Positions 25,393 to 34,437 of a stretch of DNA of 64,000 nucleotides are shown here, one piece after another. Position 1 is the stretch's first letter. Each line of letters starts with the position of its first letter. Origin of the DNA: Heterorhizobium halophytocola (lineage in GTDB: Bacteria > Pseudomonadota > Alphaproteobacteria > Rhizobiales > Rhizobiaceae); NCBI RefSeq assembly GCF_017873095.1, contig NZ_JAGGJU010000002.1, positions 310,001 through 374,000 of the forward strand. Direction: 5' to 3'. Both the position numbers and the translations under genes were made by a program. The notes under the pieces were generated by a model. It made no database searches. It worked only from the letters and a program-made list of their open reading frames with translations, and was not told where the DNA came from.

Positions 25393-28300
25393 ATGAATAT
25401 TTCCCGCTTTTTCGTCGACCGGCCGGTCTTTGCCGGCGTGTTGTCGATCCTCATCGTCGTCGCCGGCCTGATCGGCATGCGCTCCCTGCCGATCTCGGAA
25501 TATCCCGATGTTGTCCCGCCGTCGATCGTCGTGCGCGCCACCTATCCCGGCGCCAATCCGCGCGTCATCGCCGAGACCGTCGCCACACCGCTCGAAGAGC
25601 AGATCAACGGCGTTGAAGGCATGCTCTACATGTCTAGCCAGGCGACCTCCGACGGCGTGATGACGCTGACGGTCACCTTCAAGCTCGGCACCGACCCCGA
25701 TCAGGCCCAGCAGCTGGTGCAGAACCGCGTGTCGCAGGCCGAACCGCGTCTGCCCGAGGAGGTGAAAAGCCTCGGCGTCACCACGGTCAAGAGCTCGCCC
25801 GACCTGATGATGGTGGTCAACTTGCTGTCGCCCGACAACCGCTACGACACCACGTATCTGCGCAATTACGCGGTGCTCAACATCAAGGATCAGCTCGCCC
25901 GCATCCAGGGTGTCGGCCAGGTCCAGGTCTTCGGCTCCGGCGACTATTCCATGCGCGTGTGGATCGATCCGCAAAAGGCCGCCGAGCATAATCTGGCAGC
26001 CAGCGACATCACCAATGCCATTCGCCAGCAGAACGTCCAGGCAGCCGCCGGCACGATCGGCGCCTCGCCGAGTGTTCCGGGCATCGACATGCAGCTGAAC
26101 GTCAACGCACAAGGCCGCCTGCAGACGCCCGAGCAGTTCGGCAACATCATCGTCAAATCCGGCGACAACGGCCAGGTGACGCGTCTGCGCGATGTCGCGC
26201 GCGTCGAGCTCGGTGCGTCGGACTATTCGCTGCGCTCGCTGCTGGACGGCAAGTCCGCCGTCGCCATTCCCGTCTTCCAGGCTCCCGGCTCGAATGCCAT
26301 TGCCATCTCCGACGAGGTCAACAAGACCATGGACGAGCTGCAGCTGGCGATGCCGGACGGGGTGAAATACGAGATCGTCTACGACACCACCAAATTCGTC
26401 CGCTCGTCAATCGAGAAGGTCGTCGATACGCTGCTGGAAGCGATCGGGCTCGTGGTCATCGTCGTGATTCTCTTCCTGCAGACCTGGCGCGCCTCGATCA
26501 TTCCGCTGATCGCGGTTCCCGTATCGATCATCGGCACCTTTGCGGTGATGTATGTCTTCGGCTTCTCGATCAACGCGCTCAGCCTGTTCGGCCTGGTGCT
26601 GGCGATCGGCATCGTGGTCGATGACGCGATCGTGGTGGTCGAAAACGTCGAGCGCAATATCGAGAACGGACTCAGTCCGCGCAGGGCGACCTATCAGGCC
26701 ATGTCGGAAGTGTCCGGCCCGATCATCGCGATCGCGCTGGTGCTGGTCGCGGTGTTCGTGCCGCTGGCCTTCATCACCGGCCTTTCGGGCCAGTTCTACC
26801 GGCAGTTCGCGCTGACCATCGCGATTTCCACCGTGATCTCGGCGATCAACTCGCTGACCTTGTCGCCGGCGCTTGCAGCCCTTCTGCTCAAGGGCCATGG
26901 TGCCAAGAAGGATTGGCTGACACGGGCCATGGATGCGGTCTTCGGCTGGTTCTTCCGTGGCTTCAACCGGGCCTTCGGTGCGGGCTCGAACGCCTATGGC
27001 CGCGGCGTCGGTGGACTGCTGTCGCGCAAGAGCATCGTCATGGTCATCTATCTGGCACTGGCCGGTGCGACCTATGCGATGTTCAACGCGGTGCCCGGCG
27101 GCTTCGTGCCGGCCCAGGACAAGCAGTATCTTGTCGGCTTCGCCCAGTTGCCGGACGGCGCCACGCTCGACCGTACCGAAGACGTGATCAAGCGGATGAG
27201 CGACATCATGATGGAGCAGCCGGGCGTTTCCCACGCGATCGCCTTCCCCGGCCTGTCGATCAACGGCTTCACCAATTCGTCGAATGCCGGCATCGTCTTT
27301 GCCGTGCTCGACGACTTCGACAAGCGCAAGACGCCCGATCTTTCGGGCGGGGCGGTCGCCATGCAGCTGAACCAGAAGTTCGGCGCGATCCAGGATGCCT
27401 TTATCGCGATGTTCCCGCCGCCGCCCGTGCAGGGTCTCGGCACGACCGGCGGTTTCAAGCTGCAGCTCGAGGACAGGGCCGGCCTCGGCTACAAGACGCT
27501 CGACGATGCGACCAAGGCCTTCCTCGCCAAGGCATATCAGACGCCGGAACTGGCCGGCATCTACACGAGCTACCAGATCAACGTGCCGCAGCTCTATGCC
27601 GATCTCGACCGCACCAAGGCCGAGCAGCTCGGGGTCTCGGTCACCGACGTCTTCGAGACGCTGCAGATCTATCTCGGCTCGCTTTACGTCAACGACTTCA
27701 ACGCGTTTGGCCGCACCTACAGTGTGCGGGCCCAGGCGGATGCGAAGTTTCGTGCCCGGGCCGACGATATCGGCCAGCTGAAGGTCCGTTCGACCAGCGG
27801 CCAGATGATCCCGCTTTCGGCGCTGCTGAAGGTCGATGCGACAACCGGGCCGGAGCGCACCAACCGCTATAACGGCTTCCTGTCGGCCGACATCAATGGC
27901 GGTCCGGCTCCGGGCTTCTCGTCCGGTCAGGCGCAGGCTGCCGTCGAAAAGCTTGCCGAAGAGACCCTTCCGGCCGGCATCGGCTATGAATGGACGGATC
28001 TGACCTATCAGCAGATCCTGGCCGGCAGCTCCGGCGTGCTGATGTTCCCGCTGGCGCTGCTGCTCGTCTATCTCGTGCTGGCCGCGCAGTATGAAAGCCT
28101 GTTGCTGCCGTTTGCGATCATCATGATCGTCCCGATGGGGGTGCTGGCCGCATTGACCGGCGTCTGGCTGACCGGCGGTGACAACAACATCTTCACCCAG
28201 ATCGGTCTGGTGGTGCTGGTGGGGCTGTCGGCGAAGAACGCGATCCTGATCGTCGAATTCGCCCGCGAACTCGAGTTCGAAGGACGCACGCCATTCGAAG

Positions 28301-28662
28301 CGGCGATCGAGGCGAGCCGCCTTCGCCTGCGCCCGATCCTGATGACCTCCATGGCCTTCATCATGGGCGTCGTGCCGCTGGTGGTCTCGACCGGGGCCGG
28401 TGCGGAAATGCGCTCGGCCATGGGCATCGCGGTGTTCTCGGGCATGATCGGCGTCACCTTCTTCGGCATCTTCATGACCCCGGTCTTCTATGTGCTCGTG
28501 CGCCGGCTCGGCGGCAATCGCCCGCTGGTCCAGCACAAGGAGGTGGACGGCGAAGAGGCAAAGGCACCGGTCGCCAATGTCAACCAGGCCGATCTGAACG
28601 ATGAGGAGCTCAACGAGGCGGATGTCGCCTTCCGGGCCCTCGAATACGGAGCGCATCGCTAA
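25393..28662 (+). CDS. RND multidrug efflux pump inner-membrane subunit (MexF-like)
   Basis: A 1089-residue HAE1-type RND transporter. It begins MNISRFFVDRPVFAGVLSI and has the conserved PISEYPDVVPPSIVVRATYPGA-type start (split here), IGIVVDDAIVVVENVER with the proton-relay acidic pair in helix 4, and VLVGLSAKNAILIVEFARE in helix 10. The N-terminal part resembles MexF more than AcrB in recalled sequence. ATG 25393 is chosen for its family start and GGAGAGGGG upstream. No outer-membrane channel gene follows, so a TolC-type protein elsewhere must complete the pump. The substrate may be redox-active compounds, given the SoxR-like promoter; that is inference. Confidence 0.94.
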   Translation: MNISRFFVDRPVFAGVLSILIVVAGLIGMRSLPISEYPDVVPPSIVVRATYPGANPRVIAETVATPLEEQINGVEGMLYMSSQATSDGVMTLTVTFKLGTDPDQAQQLVQNRVSQAEPRLPEEVKSLGVTTVKSSPDLMMVVNLLSPDNRYDTTYLRNYAVLNIKDQLARIQGVGQVQVFGSGDYSMRVWIDPQKAAEHNLAASDITNAIRQQNVQAAAGTIGASPSVPGIDMQLNVNAQGRLQTPEQFGNIIVKSGDNGQVTRLRDVARVELGASDYSLRSLLDGKSAVAIPVFQAPGSNAIAISDEVNKTMDELQLAMPDGVKYEIVYDTTKFVRSSIEKVVDTLLEAIGLVVIVVILFLQTWRASIIPLIAVPVSIIGTFAVMYVFGFSINALSLFGLVLAIGIVVDDAIVVVENVERNIENGLSPRRATYQAMSEVSGPIIAIALVLVAVFVPLAFITGLSGQFYRQFALTIAISTVISAINSLTLSPALAALLLKGHGAKKDWLTRAMDAVFGWFFRGFNRAFGAGSNAYGRGVGGLLSRKSIVMVIYLALAGATYAMFNAVPGGFVPAQDKQYLVGFAQLPDGATLDRTEDVIKRMSDIMMEQPGVSHAIAFPGLSINGFTNSSNAGIVFAVLDDFDKRKTPDLSGGAVAMQLNQKFGAIQDAFIAMFPPPPVQGLGTTGGFKLQLEDRAGLGYKTLDDATKAFLAKAYQTPELAGIYTSYQINVPQLYADLDRTKAEQLGVSVTDVFETLQIYLGSLYVNDFNAFGRTYSVRAQADAKFRARADDIGQLKVRSTSGQMIPLSALLKVDATTGPERTNRYNGFLSADINGGPAPGFSSGQAQAAVEKLAEETLPAGIGYEWTDLTYQQILAGSSGVLMFPLALLLVYLVLAAQYESLLLPFAIIMIVPMGVLAALTGVWLTGGDNNIFTQIGLVVLVGLSAKNAILIVEFARELEFEGRTPFEAAIEASRLRLRPILMTSMAFIMGVVPLVVSTGAGAEMRSAMGIAVFSGMIGVTFFGIFMTPVFYVLVRRLGGNRPLVQHKEVDGEEAKAPVANVNQADLNDEELNEADVAFRALEYGAHR

Positions 28663-28678
28663 GCGATCAGCCTCCACC

Positions 28679-28715
28679 CCGTGCGCGCTGCGGTTCCCCC
28701 AGGCAGCGCGCACGG
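28679..28715 (+). terminator. Stem-loop after the RND pump gene
   Basis: CCGTGCGCGCTGC (28679-28691) and GCAGCGCGCACGG (28703-28715) form a perfect 13-bp stem with an 11-base loop, 16 bp after the pump stop codon. The U-tract is absent, but stem strength and position make it the probable 3' end of the efflux operon. Confidence 0.6.
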
Positions 28716-29025
28716 CCTTCAAGTCGTCACAACCCTTGTGCCTCGCATGGGCAAATTCATCTGGCCGCGCTTGCCCTCTTTGCCCTGACGACATGGCTTG
28801 CGGTAATCTGGAAGCTGCATGAAGCCGGAATGCGCCGTGTCTCAGCAAGTCCACGCCCCATCCCCTTCGCAGCCGATCGCGTGGGCGATCTGGCGAGGCT
28901 CTGTAGAGCGCTGTTGTTCCACATTAATATAGTATACTGATTATTTTCAAATAATCATGAATTCTTAATTTCCCCGAACTAATACTGCCTCTGAATGAAA
29001 TGAACTCATCTGGACTGAGGCAGCC
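28716..29025. other. Intergenic region before the GGDEF-EAL gene, with AT-rich palindrome
   Basis: Most of this 310-bp stretch holds no credible gene. The part from about 28920 is markedly AT-rich. It contains a perfect 20-bp palindrome, TGATTATTT-TC-AAATAATCA (28938-28957), preceded by AGTATACT (28931-28938). These are candidate operator or promoter elements for the gene that starts at 29026. The palindrome does not match the IRO, ICE or Mur sites I know from rhizobia, so no regulator is named. Confidence 0.45.
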
Positions 29026-31230
29026 TTGGCACGGGAAATAATGCGGTCGATGTCACGCGGTGCTGCTCATGCGGGACTACGGTGGTATCGCTCGATATAC
29101 GGCAAGATATCCCTCTTTCTGTTTTGCGGGATCGTCGTCGCCTACGGGTTGGGGGCCCTGGCGGGTTGGACGCTTGTCGAGCGCAGTCTGACCGACAGCT
29201 GGATGCGTCAGGCCCGGCTGAATGCCCAGGTTGCCAGCTTCACCATCCGCAGCATCTATACCGATATTGCCATTACCGCAGACCAGACCGGCCAGGTGAC
29301 GGGAATCGTCAGCGAAAGCCCGATCGGCGACGATGACTCCGTGCTCGCGACCGGTTTCAATCCGGCAGACGTTCTGGCGCTTGCCGCCAACCAGACGAAG
29401 AACCCGGTCTGGCTGTTCGCTCCGGCGGAAGATGACGCCCGTTCGACGGAAAGGCGGATTGTCAGCATCGCGAGCTCGAACGGGACCAACGATCATCTCA
29501 GGATCGTCTTTCCCGACAACATGCCGTCGTCGAAATTCTATGTCGGACTGGCGCAGATCGGCGATCAGCAGCATTTCATCGCCTCTCTGCCGGTGAAAAC
29601 CGGCTCCGGGCGATTGCTTGGCCTGCTGGTCAGCAGTATCGGCACCGCCGATGAGATCTTTTCGCAGAAGGACCAGGTCATCACGCGGTCGTTGCTGGTG
29701 CTGGCCGCCGTTCTGATGGTGATCGGCTTCATCGTGACCATCGGCATGCGCAAATTCTTCGGCCCGGTTCCGGTGCTGATCAGCATGCTCAAGCGGATTG
29801 CGGCAGATGATACGGGCCGGGTAACGCCCTACCAGCATCGCAGGGACGAAATCGGCGACCTGGCGCAGGCGATCGAGACCCTTCGCGAAGCCGTCGTCGA
29901 GCGCGAAAACCTGCGGGAAGTCCGGCAGGTGGCCCGCGAGATGGAGCATCTGGCACATCACGATTCGCTGACCGGCCTGCCCAACCGGGCCTTGTTCAAC
30001 CTGAAACTAGAACAGGCGCAGGCCAAGCTGAAGGCTTCCGGCGCCCGCTTCAACATCATGCTGATCGATCTCGATCGCTTCAAGGCGGTCAACGATCGGC
30101 TCGGTCATGCCGTCGGGGACGAGCTGCTGAATGCCGTCACCGCCCGCCTGTCGCTGGTGCTCGACAGCCATGACACGCTTGCCCGTTTCGGCGGCGATGA
30201 ATTCGCGCTTCTGCAGCCGGTCAAGCGAAACCCGATGCTCGAGGCCAGCCGTCTGGCCGGCCTGATCGTCGAGAGCCTCTCCGCGCCCTTTGCCATCGGC
30301 GGCAATTCGGTCGATATCGGCGCAAGTGTCGGCGTTGCCTGCGCCCCCCTGCATGGCGCCGACCTCAGCGAATTGATGAAGCATGCCGACGTTGCACTCT
30401 ATGGGGCCAAGGCGGCCGGCAGGGGCCGGTTCCGGCTCTACCGCGAAGGCATGGTGATGGCGGACACCAATCCCTATGCCCTGATGAAGGACCTGGAAGG
30501 GGCGATCGGCGGCGGACAGTTCGAGCTTCACTACCAGCCGATCTTCAGCCTGACCGACGATAGGCAGACGGGCTACGAGGCGCTTTTGCGCTGGAAACAT
30601 CCCGAACGCGGCATGATCCCGCCCGATCATTTCATTCCGCTTGCCGAAGAATGCGGCCAGATCCTCGAACTTGGAAAATGGGTGATCGAGCGCGCCTGCC
30701 GCGATGCAGCCACCATGGAGCCTGCATTGTCGGTCGCGATCAACGTCTCGCCGCTGCAGCTGAAAAGCATGGAGATCGTCGATGTCCTGCGCCGGTCGCT
30801 CGAAAGACACGGGCTCGAGCCGAAGCGGATCGAGATCGAGATTACCGAAACCGCCGGCATTTCCTCGGCCGAAGTCATCGCCGTGCTGAAGGCGATGCGC
30901 AAGCTCGGCCTGTCGATCTCGGTCGACGATTTCGGCACGGGCTATTCGTCGCTCAGCTATCTCACCATGCTGCCGGTCAACAAGCTGAAGATCGATCGCA
31001 GCTTCGTGCACGATCTCGAGAACCGTCATGAGTGTCGCGCTCTGATCGCTGGCATCGTGCACACGGCCACCAGCCTCAACCTGAAGACCGTGGCCGAGGG
31101 CGTCGAGGACGAGGTGCAGTTGAACCTGCTCAAGATGTGCGGATGTAATTTCGCGCAAGGCTATCATCTGGGTAAACCCAGGCCGTTGTCGGCCAATGCC
31201 GGGATCAGGCACCTGTCGAAGGCAGGCTGA
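29026..31230 (+). CDS. Membrane GGDEF-EAL protein (cyclic di-GMP turnover)
   Basis: About 734 residues. Helices at roughly 28-50 and 222-245 flank a periplasmic sensor segment. A HAMP-like linker leads into a GGDEF domain (DSLTGLPNRALF; catalytic RFGGDEFALL near residue 388) and an EAL domain (YEALLRWKHP near 516; DDFGTGYSSLSYL). Both catalytic signatures look intact, so it could make and/or degrade cyclic di-GMP. TTG 29026 with GAGG upstream is possible; ATG 29041 or 29050 are alternatives. It precedes two binding proteins and the cellulose operon, whose synthase BcsA is activated by cyclic di-GMP, so a regulatory link is likely but not shown. Confidence 0.92.
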   Translation: MAREIMRSMSRGAAHAGLRWYRSIYGKISLFLFCGIVVAYGLGALAGWTLVERSLTDSWMRQARLNAQVASFTIRSIYTDIAITADQTGQVTGIVSESPIGDDDSVLATGFNPADVLALAANQTKNPVWLFAPAEDDARSTERRIVSIASSNGTNDHLRIVFPDNMPSSKFYVGLAQIGDQQHFIASLPVKTGSGRLLGLLVSSIGTADEIFSQKDQVITRSLLVLAAVLMVIGFIVTIGMRKFFGPVPVLISMLKRIAADDTGRVTPYQHRRDEIGDLAQAIETLREAVVERENLREVRQVAREMEHLAHHDSLTGLPNRALFNLKLEQAQAKLKASGARFNIMLIDLDRFKAVNDRLGHAVGDELLNAVTARLSLVLDSHDTLARFGGDEFALLQPVKRNPMLEASRLAGLIVESLSAPFAIGGNSVDIGASVGVACAPLHGADLSELMKHADVALYGAKAAGRGRFRLYREGMVMADTNPYALMKDLEGAIGGGQFELHYQPIFSLTDDRQTGYEALLRWKHPERGMIPPDHFIPLAEECGQILELGKWVIERACRDAATMEPALSVAINVSPLQLKSMEIVDVLRRSLERHGLEPKRIEIEITETAGISSAEVIAVLKAMRKLGLSISVDDFGTGYSSLSYLTMLPVNKLKIDRSFVHDLENRHECRALIAGIVHTATSLNLKTVAEGVEDEVQLNLLKMCGCNFAQGYHLGKPRPLSANAGIRHLSKAG

Positions 31231-31267
31231 CCGGGTCGCGGCGAGGGGACATGCGAGAGGTATGATT

Positions 31268-32212
31268 ATGAGACATCGGAATGCCCTGATCACCACCGTC
31301 GCCCGGTCGGCACCGCGTCCGGCCTTCGGGCTCGCCCTATCGCTTCTCGGCCTGGTGACCGGTGCAGCCGTCGCCGGTGCAGCCGAAGACAGTCCGACGC
31401 TCGACAAGATCGCCAGCACCGGGACCGTCTCCATCGGCTACCGCATGGATGCCTCGCCGTTTTCCTATGTCGATGGGGCCGGCCACGTGATCGGCTATAC
31501 CACCGACCTCTGCCGCCGCGTCATCGACAAGATCGGCGAACGCCTCGGCCTCGATCACATCGATGTCGTGGAGGTCCCCTCGACCGCCGCGACGCGCTTC
31601 GTGCTGGTCAAGAGCGGCAAGGTGGACCTGGAATGCACGACCACCACGAATACCGCGCAGCGGCGCGAGCAGGTGGCGTTCTCCTACCCGGATTTCACCA
31701 CCGCCACCCGCTTCGTCTCGCGCAAGAGCGACAACCTTGACACGATCGCCAGTCTCAGCGGCAAGAGCGTTTCGTCGACCACGGGCACGGTCAATATCGG
31801 CCAGCTCAATGCCAAGAACCTCGCGGAAAACCTCAACCTTTCGGTCATGCTGGCCAAGAGCCATGCGGAGGGTTTCGGCATGGTGGCCGAAAACCGTGCC
31901 TCCGCCTTCGTCATGGACGGCATCCTGCTTGCCGACCTCGTGGCGTCCTCGGACCATCCGGAAGACTTCACCATCTCCAACGAAGCCTTCGGCCCGGTCG
32001 AACCCTACGGAATCCTGATGCGCAAGGACGATCCGGTGTTCAAGGACACGGTCAATGCCGCGTTGAAGGAGATCTATACCAGCGGCGAGATCCACACGAT
32101 CTATGCCAAGTGGTTCCTCTCACCGATCCCGCCCGATGGCCGCAATCTGAACCTGCCCGAGACGCCCGATCTAGCGGCCGCCTTCGCCAATCCGCAGGAA
32201 TACTCCGAATAG
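31268..32212 (+). CDS. Family-3 periplasmic solute-binding protein (GltI-like), orphan
   Basis: About 314 residues. A signal peptide (roughly residues 1-38, ending AGAAED) is followed by an amino-acid-type binding fold: VSIGYRMDASPFSYVD, GYTTDLCRRVIDKIG and KVDLECTTTTNTAQRREQV, as in glutamate/aspartate binders. ATG 31268 is chosen because GAGAGG at 31255-31260 suits it better than ATG 31262. It is encoded 37 bp after the GGDEF-EAL gene and 10 bp before a paralogue. No permease or ATPase gene is nearby, so a sensory rather than transport role is possible. Confidence 0.85.
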   Translation: MRHRNALITTVARSAPRPAFGLALSLLGLVTGAAVAGAAEDSPTLDKIASTGTVSIGYRMDASPFSYVDGAGHVIGYTTDLCRRVIDKIGERLGLDHIDVVEVPSTAATRFVLVKSGKVDLECTTTTNTAQRREQVAFSYPDFTTATRFVSRKSDNLDTIASLSGKSVSSTTGTVNIGQLNAKNLAENLNLSVMLAKSHAEGFGMVAENRASAFVMDGILLADLVASSDHPEDFTISNEAFGPVEPYGILMRKDDPVFKDTVNAALKEIYTSGEIHTIYAKWFLSPIPPDGRNLNLPETPDLAAAFANPQEYSE

Positions 32213-32222
32213 GCGGTCGAAC

Positions 32223-33137
32223 ATGTCGACACATACAGAATTTCTCCGTCGTCTTCCGATGCTCGTCCTCTCGGCGGCATTTGCCGGCTGGCTTTGCCTT
32301 GCGGGCAGCGTGTCGGCGGCAGGCGGCATGGGCACGCTGGAGCGGATCCGCCAGGCCCATGAGATCCGCATCGGCTACAGCGATCACACCCCGCCATTCT
32401 CCTACCAGTTGCCCGATGGCCGGATCGTCGGTTATTCGATCGACATCTGCAACCGGATCGCCGAAAGCCTGAAGACGCGTCTGGGTTTGCAGGATCTGTC
32501 GGTCCGATATGTGGCGCGCACGGCAAGCAACCGCGTTCAGCTCCTGCGCGACGGTGCGATGGATATCGAGTGCAATGCCAGCACGGCCACCGCCGAGCGG
32601 CAGAAAAGCGTCCATTTCGCGCTCAGCCATTTCTTCGTCGGCACCCGCTATGTGGCGCTCGCCAAGAACGATTTTCACACGCTTGCCGATCTGAAGGGGC
32701 GCAGTGTCAGCGTCCTGGCCGGCTCCACCAACGTGTCGCAGATCGCCAAGGTCAACCGGTCGATGAAGCTCAATCTCAGCCTCGTCGTAGCAGACAGCCT
32801 GCAGGAGGCCTTCGACATGGTGACGACCGACCGTGTGGCCGCCTTCCCGATGGACGACGTGCTGTTGAAGACGATGATCGCTGGCTCGACCGAGCCGTCG
32901 CTTTACGACCTGTCGACCGACATGGTGAGTGCGCCAGAGCCTTACGGCTTCATGATCCGGCGCGACGATCAACCCTTCGAGGATGCGGTGGACGACGCCT
33001 TGCGCAACCTCTATGGCAGCCCGCAGATCGCCAGCCTCTATGCCAAATGGTTTCTCGAGCCCTTGCCCGGCAGCGGGGTCAATCTGGACCTGCCGATGAG
33101 CGATGCGCTGACGACCTGGTTCGCCGGCTTCCGCTGA
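32223..33137 (+). CDS. Second family-3 periplasmic solute-binding protein, orphan paralogue
   Basis: A 304-residue paralogue of the preceding gene, with a signal peptide ending near SVSAAGG and the same fold: IRIGYSDHTPPFSYQL, GYSIDICNRIAESLK and AMDIECNASTATAERQKSV. Both end with LYAKWFLEPLP- or IYAKWFLSPIP-like segments. The two genes are probably an old tandem duplication, diverged in their binding loops. The pair is cotranscribed with the GGDEF-EAL gene judging by 10-37 bp gaps. No cognate permease is present in the window. Confidence 0.85.
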   Translation: MSTHTEFLRRLPMLVLSAAFAGWLCLAGSVSAAGGMGTLERIRQAHEIRIGYSDHTPPFSYQLPDGRIVGYSIDICNRIAESLKTRLGLQDLSVRYVARTASNRVQLLRDGAMDIECNASTATAERQKSVHFALSHFFVGTRYVALAKNDFHTLADLKGRSVSVLAGSTNVSQIAKVNRSMKLNLSLVVADSLQEAFDMVTTDRVAAFPMDDVLLKTMIAGSTEPSLYDLSTDMVSAPEPYGFMIRRDDQPFEDAVDDALRNLYGSPQIASLYAKWFLEPLPGSGVNLDLPMSDALTTWFAGFR

Positions 33138-33182
33138 AGGCCCGCTCCCCGCACGCCGATCCGTGGCCCCGGCTTCTGCCTC

Positions 33183-33242
33183 CAACCCTGTGGACAACCG
33201 GAGGGTTGTAAGGCAACCGATGTTTGCCCTGATCCTTTTTTA
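33183..33242 (+). terminator. Weak candidate terminator after the binding-protein genes
   Basis: CAACCCT (33183-33189) pairs with AGGGTTG (33202-33208), and a second short stem GGCAA/TTGCC (33212-33228) is followed by CTGATCCTTTTTT. The stems are short, so this is a tentative end for the upstream operon. Confidence 0.35.
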
Positions 33243-33280
33243 CACACTTTTCATTCATGCCCAGCGTGTATTTCGGGCCA

Positions 33281-33296
33281 TTAAATATTTATTAAC
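33281..33296 (+). promoter_or_regulatory. CtrA-type box upstream of bcsN
   Basis: TTAA-ATATTTA-TTAAC fits the CtrA full-site consensus TTAA-N7-TTAAC exactly, and a further TTAA lies 6 bp downstream (33302-33305). It is 111 bp before the bcsN start in a 269-bp AT-rich gap. CtrA is a cell-cycle regulator present in Rhizobiales; binding here is predicted, not shown. Confidence 0.5.
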
Positions 33297-33406
33297 CATA
33301 ATTAATAAACTATGCACTATCGAGCCCCTCATTCTGCGTTGCGGCTTTGATTCGCCTTTTTGTTCAACTGTGTTTGGCCTTCATCGTGCCGGGAGCATCA
33401 CGCTCA

Positions 33407-34348
33407 GTGTTGAAAAACGCATCCGTCCTGCTGCTCTGCCTTGCTATCTCGGCGTGTACGAGCACTTCCGGCGTCCGTCACTCGAACGGACCCGAACTGG
33501 TCGAAAACACGGAGGCTTTCATCATGCCGCCGCCTGGAGGACCCGCCATGGTTGGAGTGGTCGAGCGACAATACAGCAATGGCGTGGATCAGACGGTTTC
33601 GCTTGCCACGGCCTCGTCCGTCCCGGGTGACAACTACCTGAAGGTGCGTTTTGTCGGCGGCGGTGGTCCCGACGGTGCGCCAACGCTCGGTTTCCAGCGG
33701 TTCACGGAGACAGGCATGTCGCGCGAAATGGCAAGAGCCGCTCCGGGCGTGGCCATGAGGCGCGCATCGACCTTCCTGCAGAATGCCTATGGGCCGTTTT
33801 CCTACGCCTCCGGCCGCAGCAGGGGTGGCGACACCTGCATCTATGCCTGGCAGCAGATCCGCTCGCGCTCCGGTGGCATCGGCCGCGATCTCGGCATGAT
33901 CCAGGTGCGCGCCCGGCTTTGCGACACCGATGCCAGCGAACGCGAACTGCTGAACGTGATGTACGGCTTTACCATCACCGGCAGTTTCGGCGGCAAGATC
34001 TGGAATCCCTATGGCCTGCCCTCGGCGGTGGACACGTCGATCGGGGCGGTCGGCAAGCCCGTCTATCCCGACGCGCCGAAGACGGTTGCGATCTCCTACG
34101 GCCACCGCACGCCAGCGCCGGTGCGCGTCCGCGTCGTCTCCGCGCCGAAGCCTCGGGCGACGGCTGCCAAGGCGGATGCGGCGGTGATCACCGGGCCGCG
34201 CGTGCCTCTTCCCGGGTCGGCGGGCGCCCCGTCTGCCGCCTCCGCGGGCGGCGAGGATGCCGGCGGTCAGACGCCGCCGCAGGCGACGGTCACCGTGCCA
34301 TCACCGGCCTGCATGGGCGCCAACGCAAAGACGCCGGCCTGTAATTGA
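33407..34348 (+). CDS. bcsN: Cellulose biosynthesis accessory lipoprotein BcsN
   Basis: About 313 residues, with a lipoprotein signal VLLLCLAISAC just inside the N-terminus. The body has SREMARAAPGVAMRRAS, YGPFSYASGRSRGGDTCIYAWQ and YGFTITGSFGGKIWNP; the tail is Pro/Ala-rich. It matches in position and character BcsN, the secreted accessory protein that leads Agrobacterium/Rhizobium bcs operons. GTG 33407 puts the lipobox near residue 18; TTG 33347 would add 20 residues. bcsA begins 89 bp downstream. Its biochemical role is not established. Confidence 0.75.
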   Translation: MLKNASVLLLCLAISACTSTSGVRHSNGPELVENTEAFIMPPPGGPAMVGVVERQYSNGVDQTVSLATASSVPGDNYLKVRFVGGGGPDGAPTLGFQRFTETGMSREMARAAPGVAMRRASTFLQNAYGPFSYASGRSRGGDTCIYAWQQIRSRSGGIGRDLGMIQVRARLCDTDASERELLNVMYGFTITGSFGGKIWNPYGLPSAVDTSIGAVGKPVYPDAPKTVAISYGHRTPAPVRVRVVSAPKPRATAAKADAAVITGPRVPLPGSAGAPSAASAGGEDAGGQTPPQATVTVPSPACMGANAKTPACN

Positions 34349-34437
34349 CCGTCCTGGACGGCCGGCGTGGAACTGAACGGAATGCAGGGACCGGATCCGC
34401 GGCATGAGGCTTGCGGACCCTCCCGAAGGACAACTGG

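Noticed and set aside
26407..28854. 815-codon open frame opposite the RND pump gene
   Set aside because: Antisense shadow of a well-conserved pump; low-complexity charged translation with no motif.
28938..28957. Fur or RirA site before the GGDEF-EAL gene
   Set aside because: The spacing between TGA and TCA is 14, not 9, and the sequence is not Fur-like.
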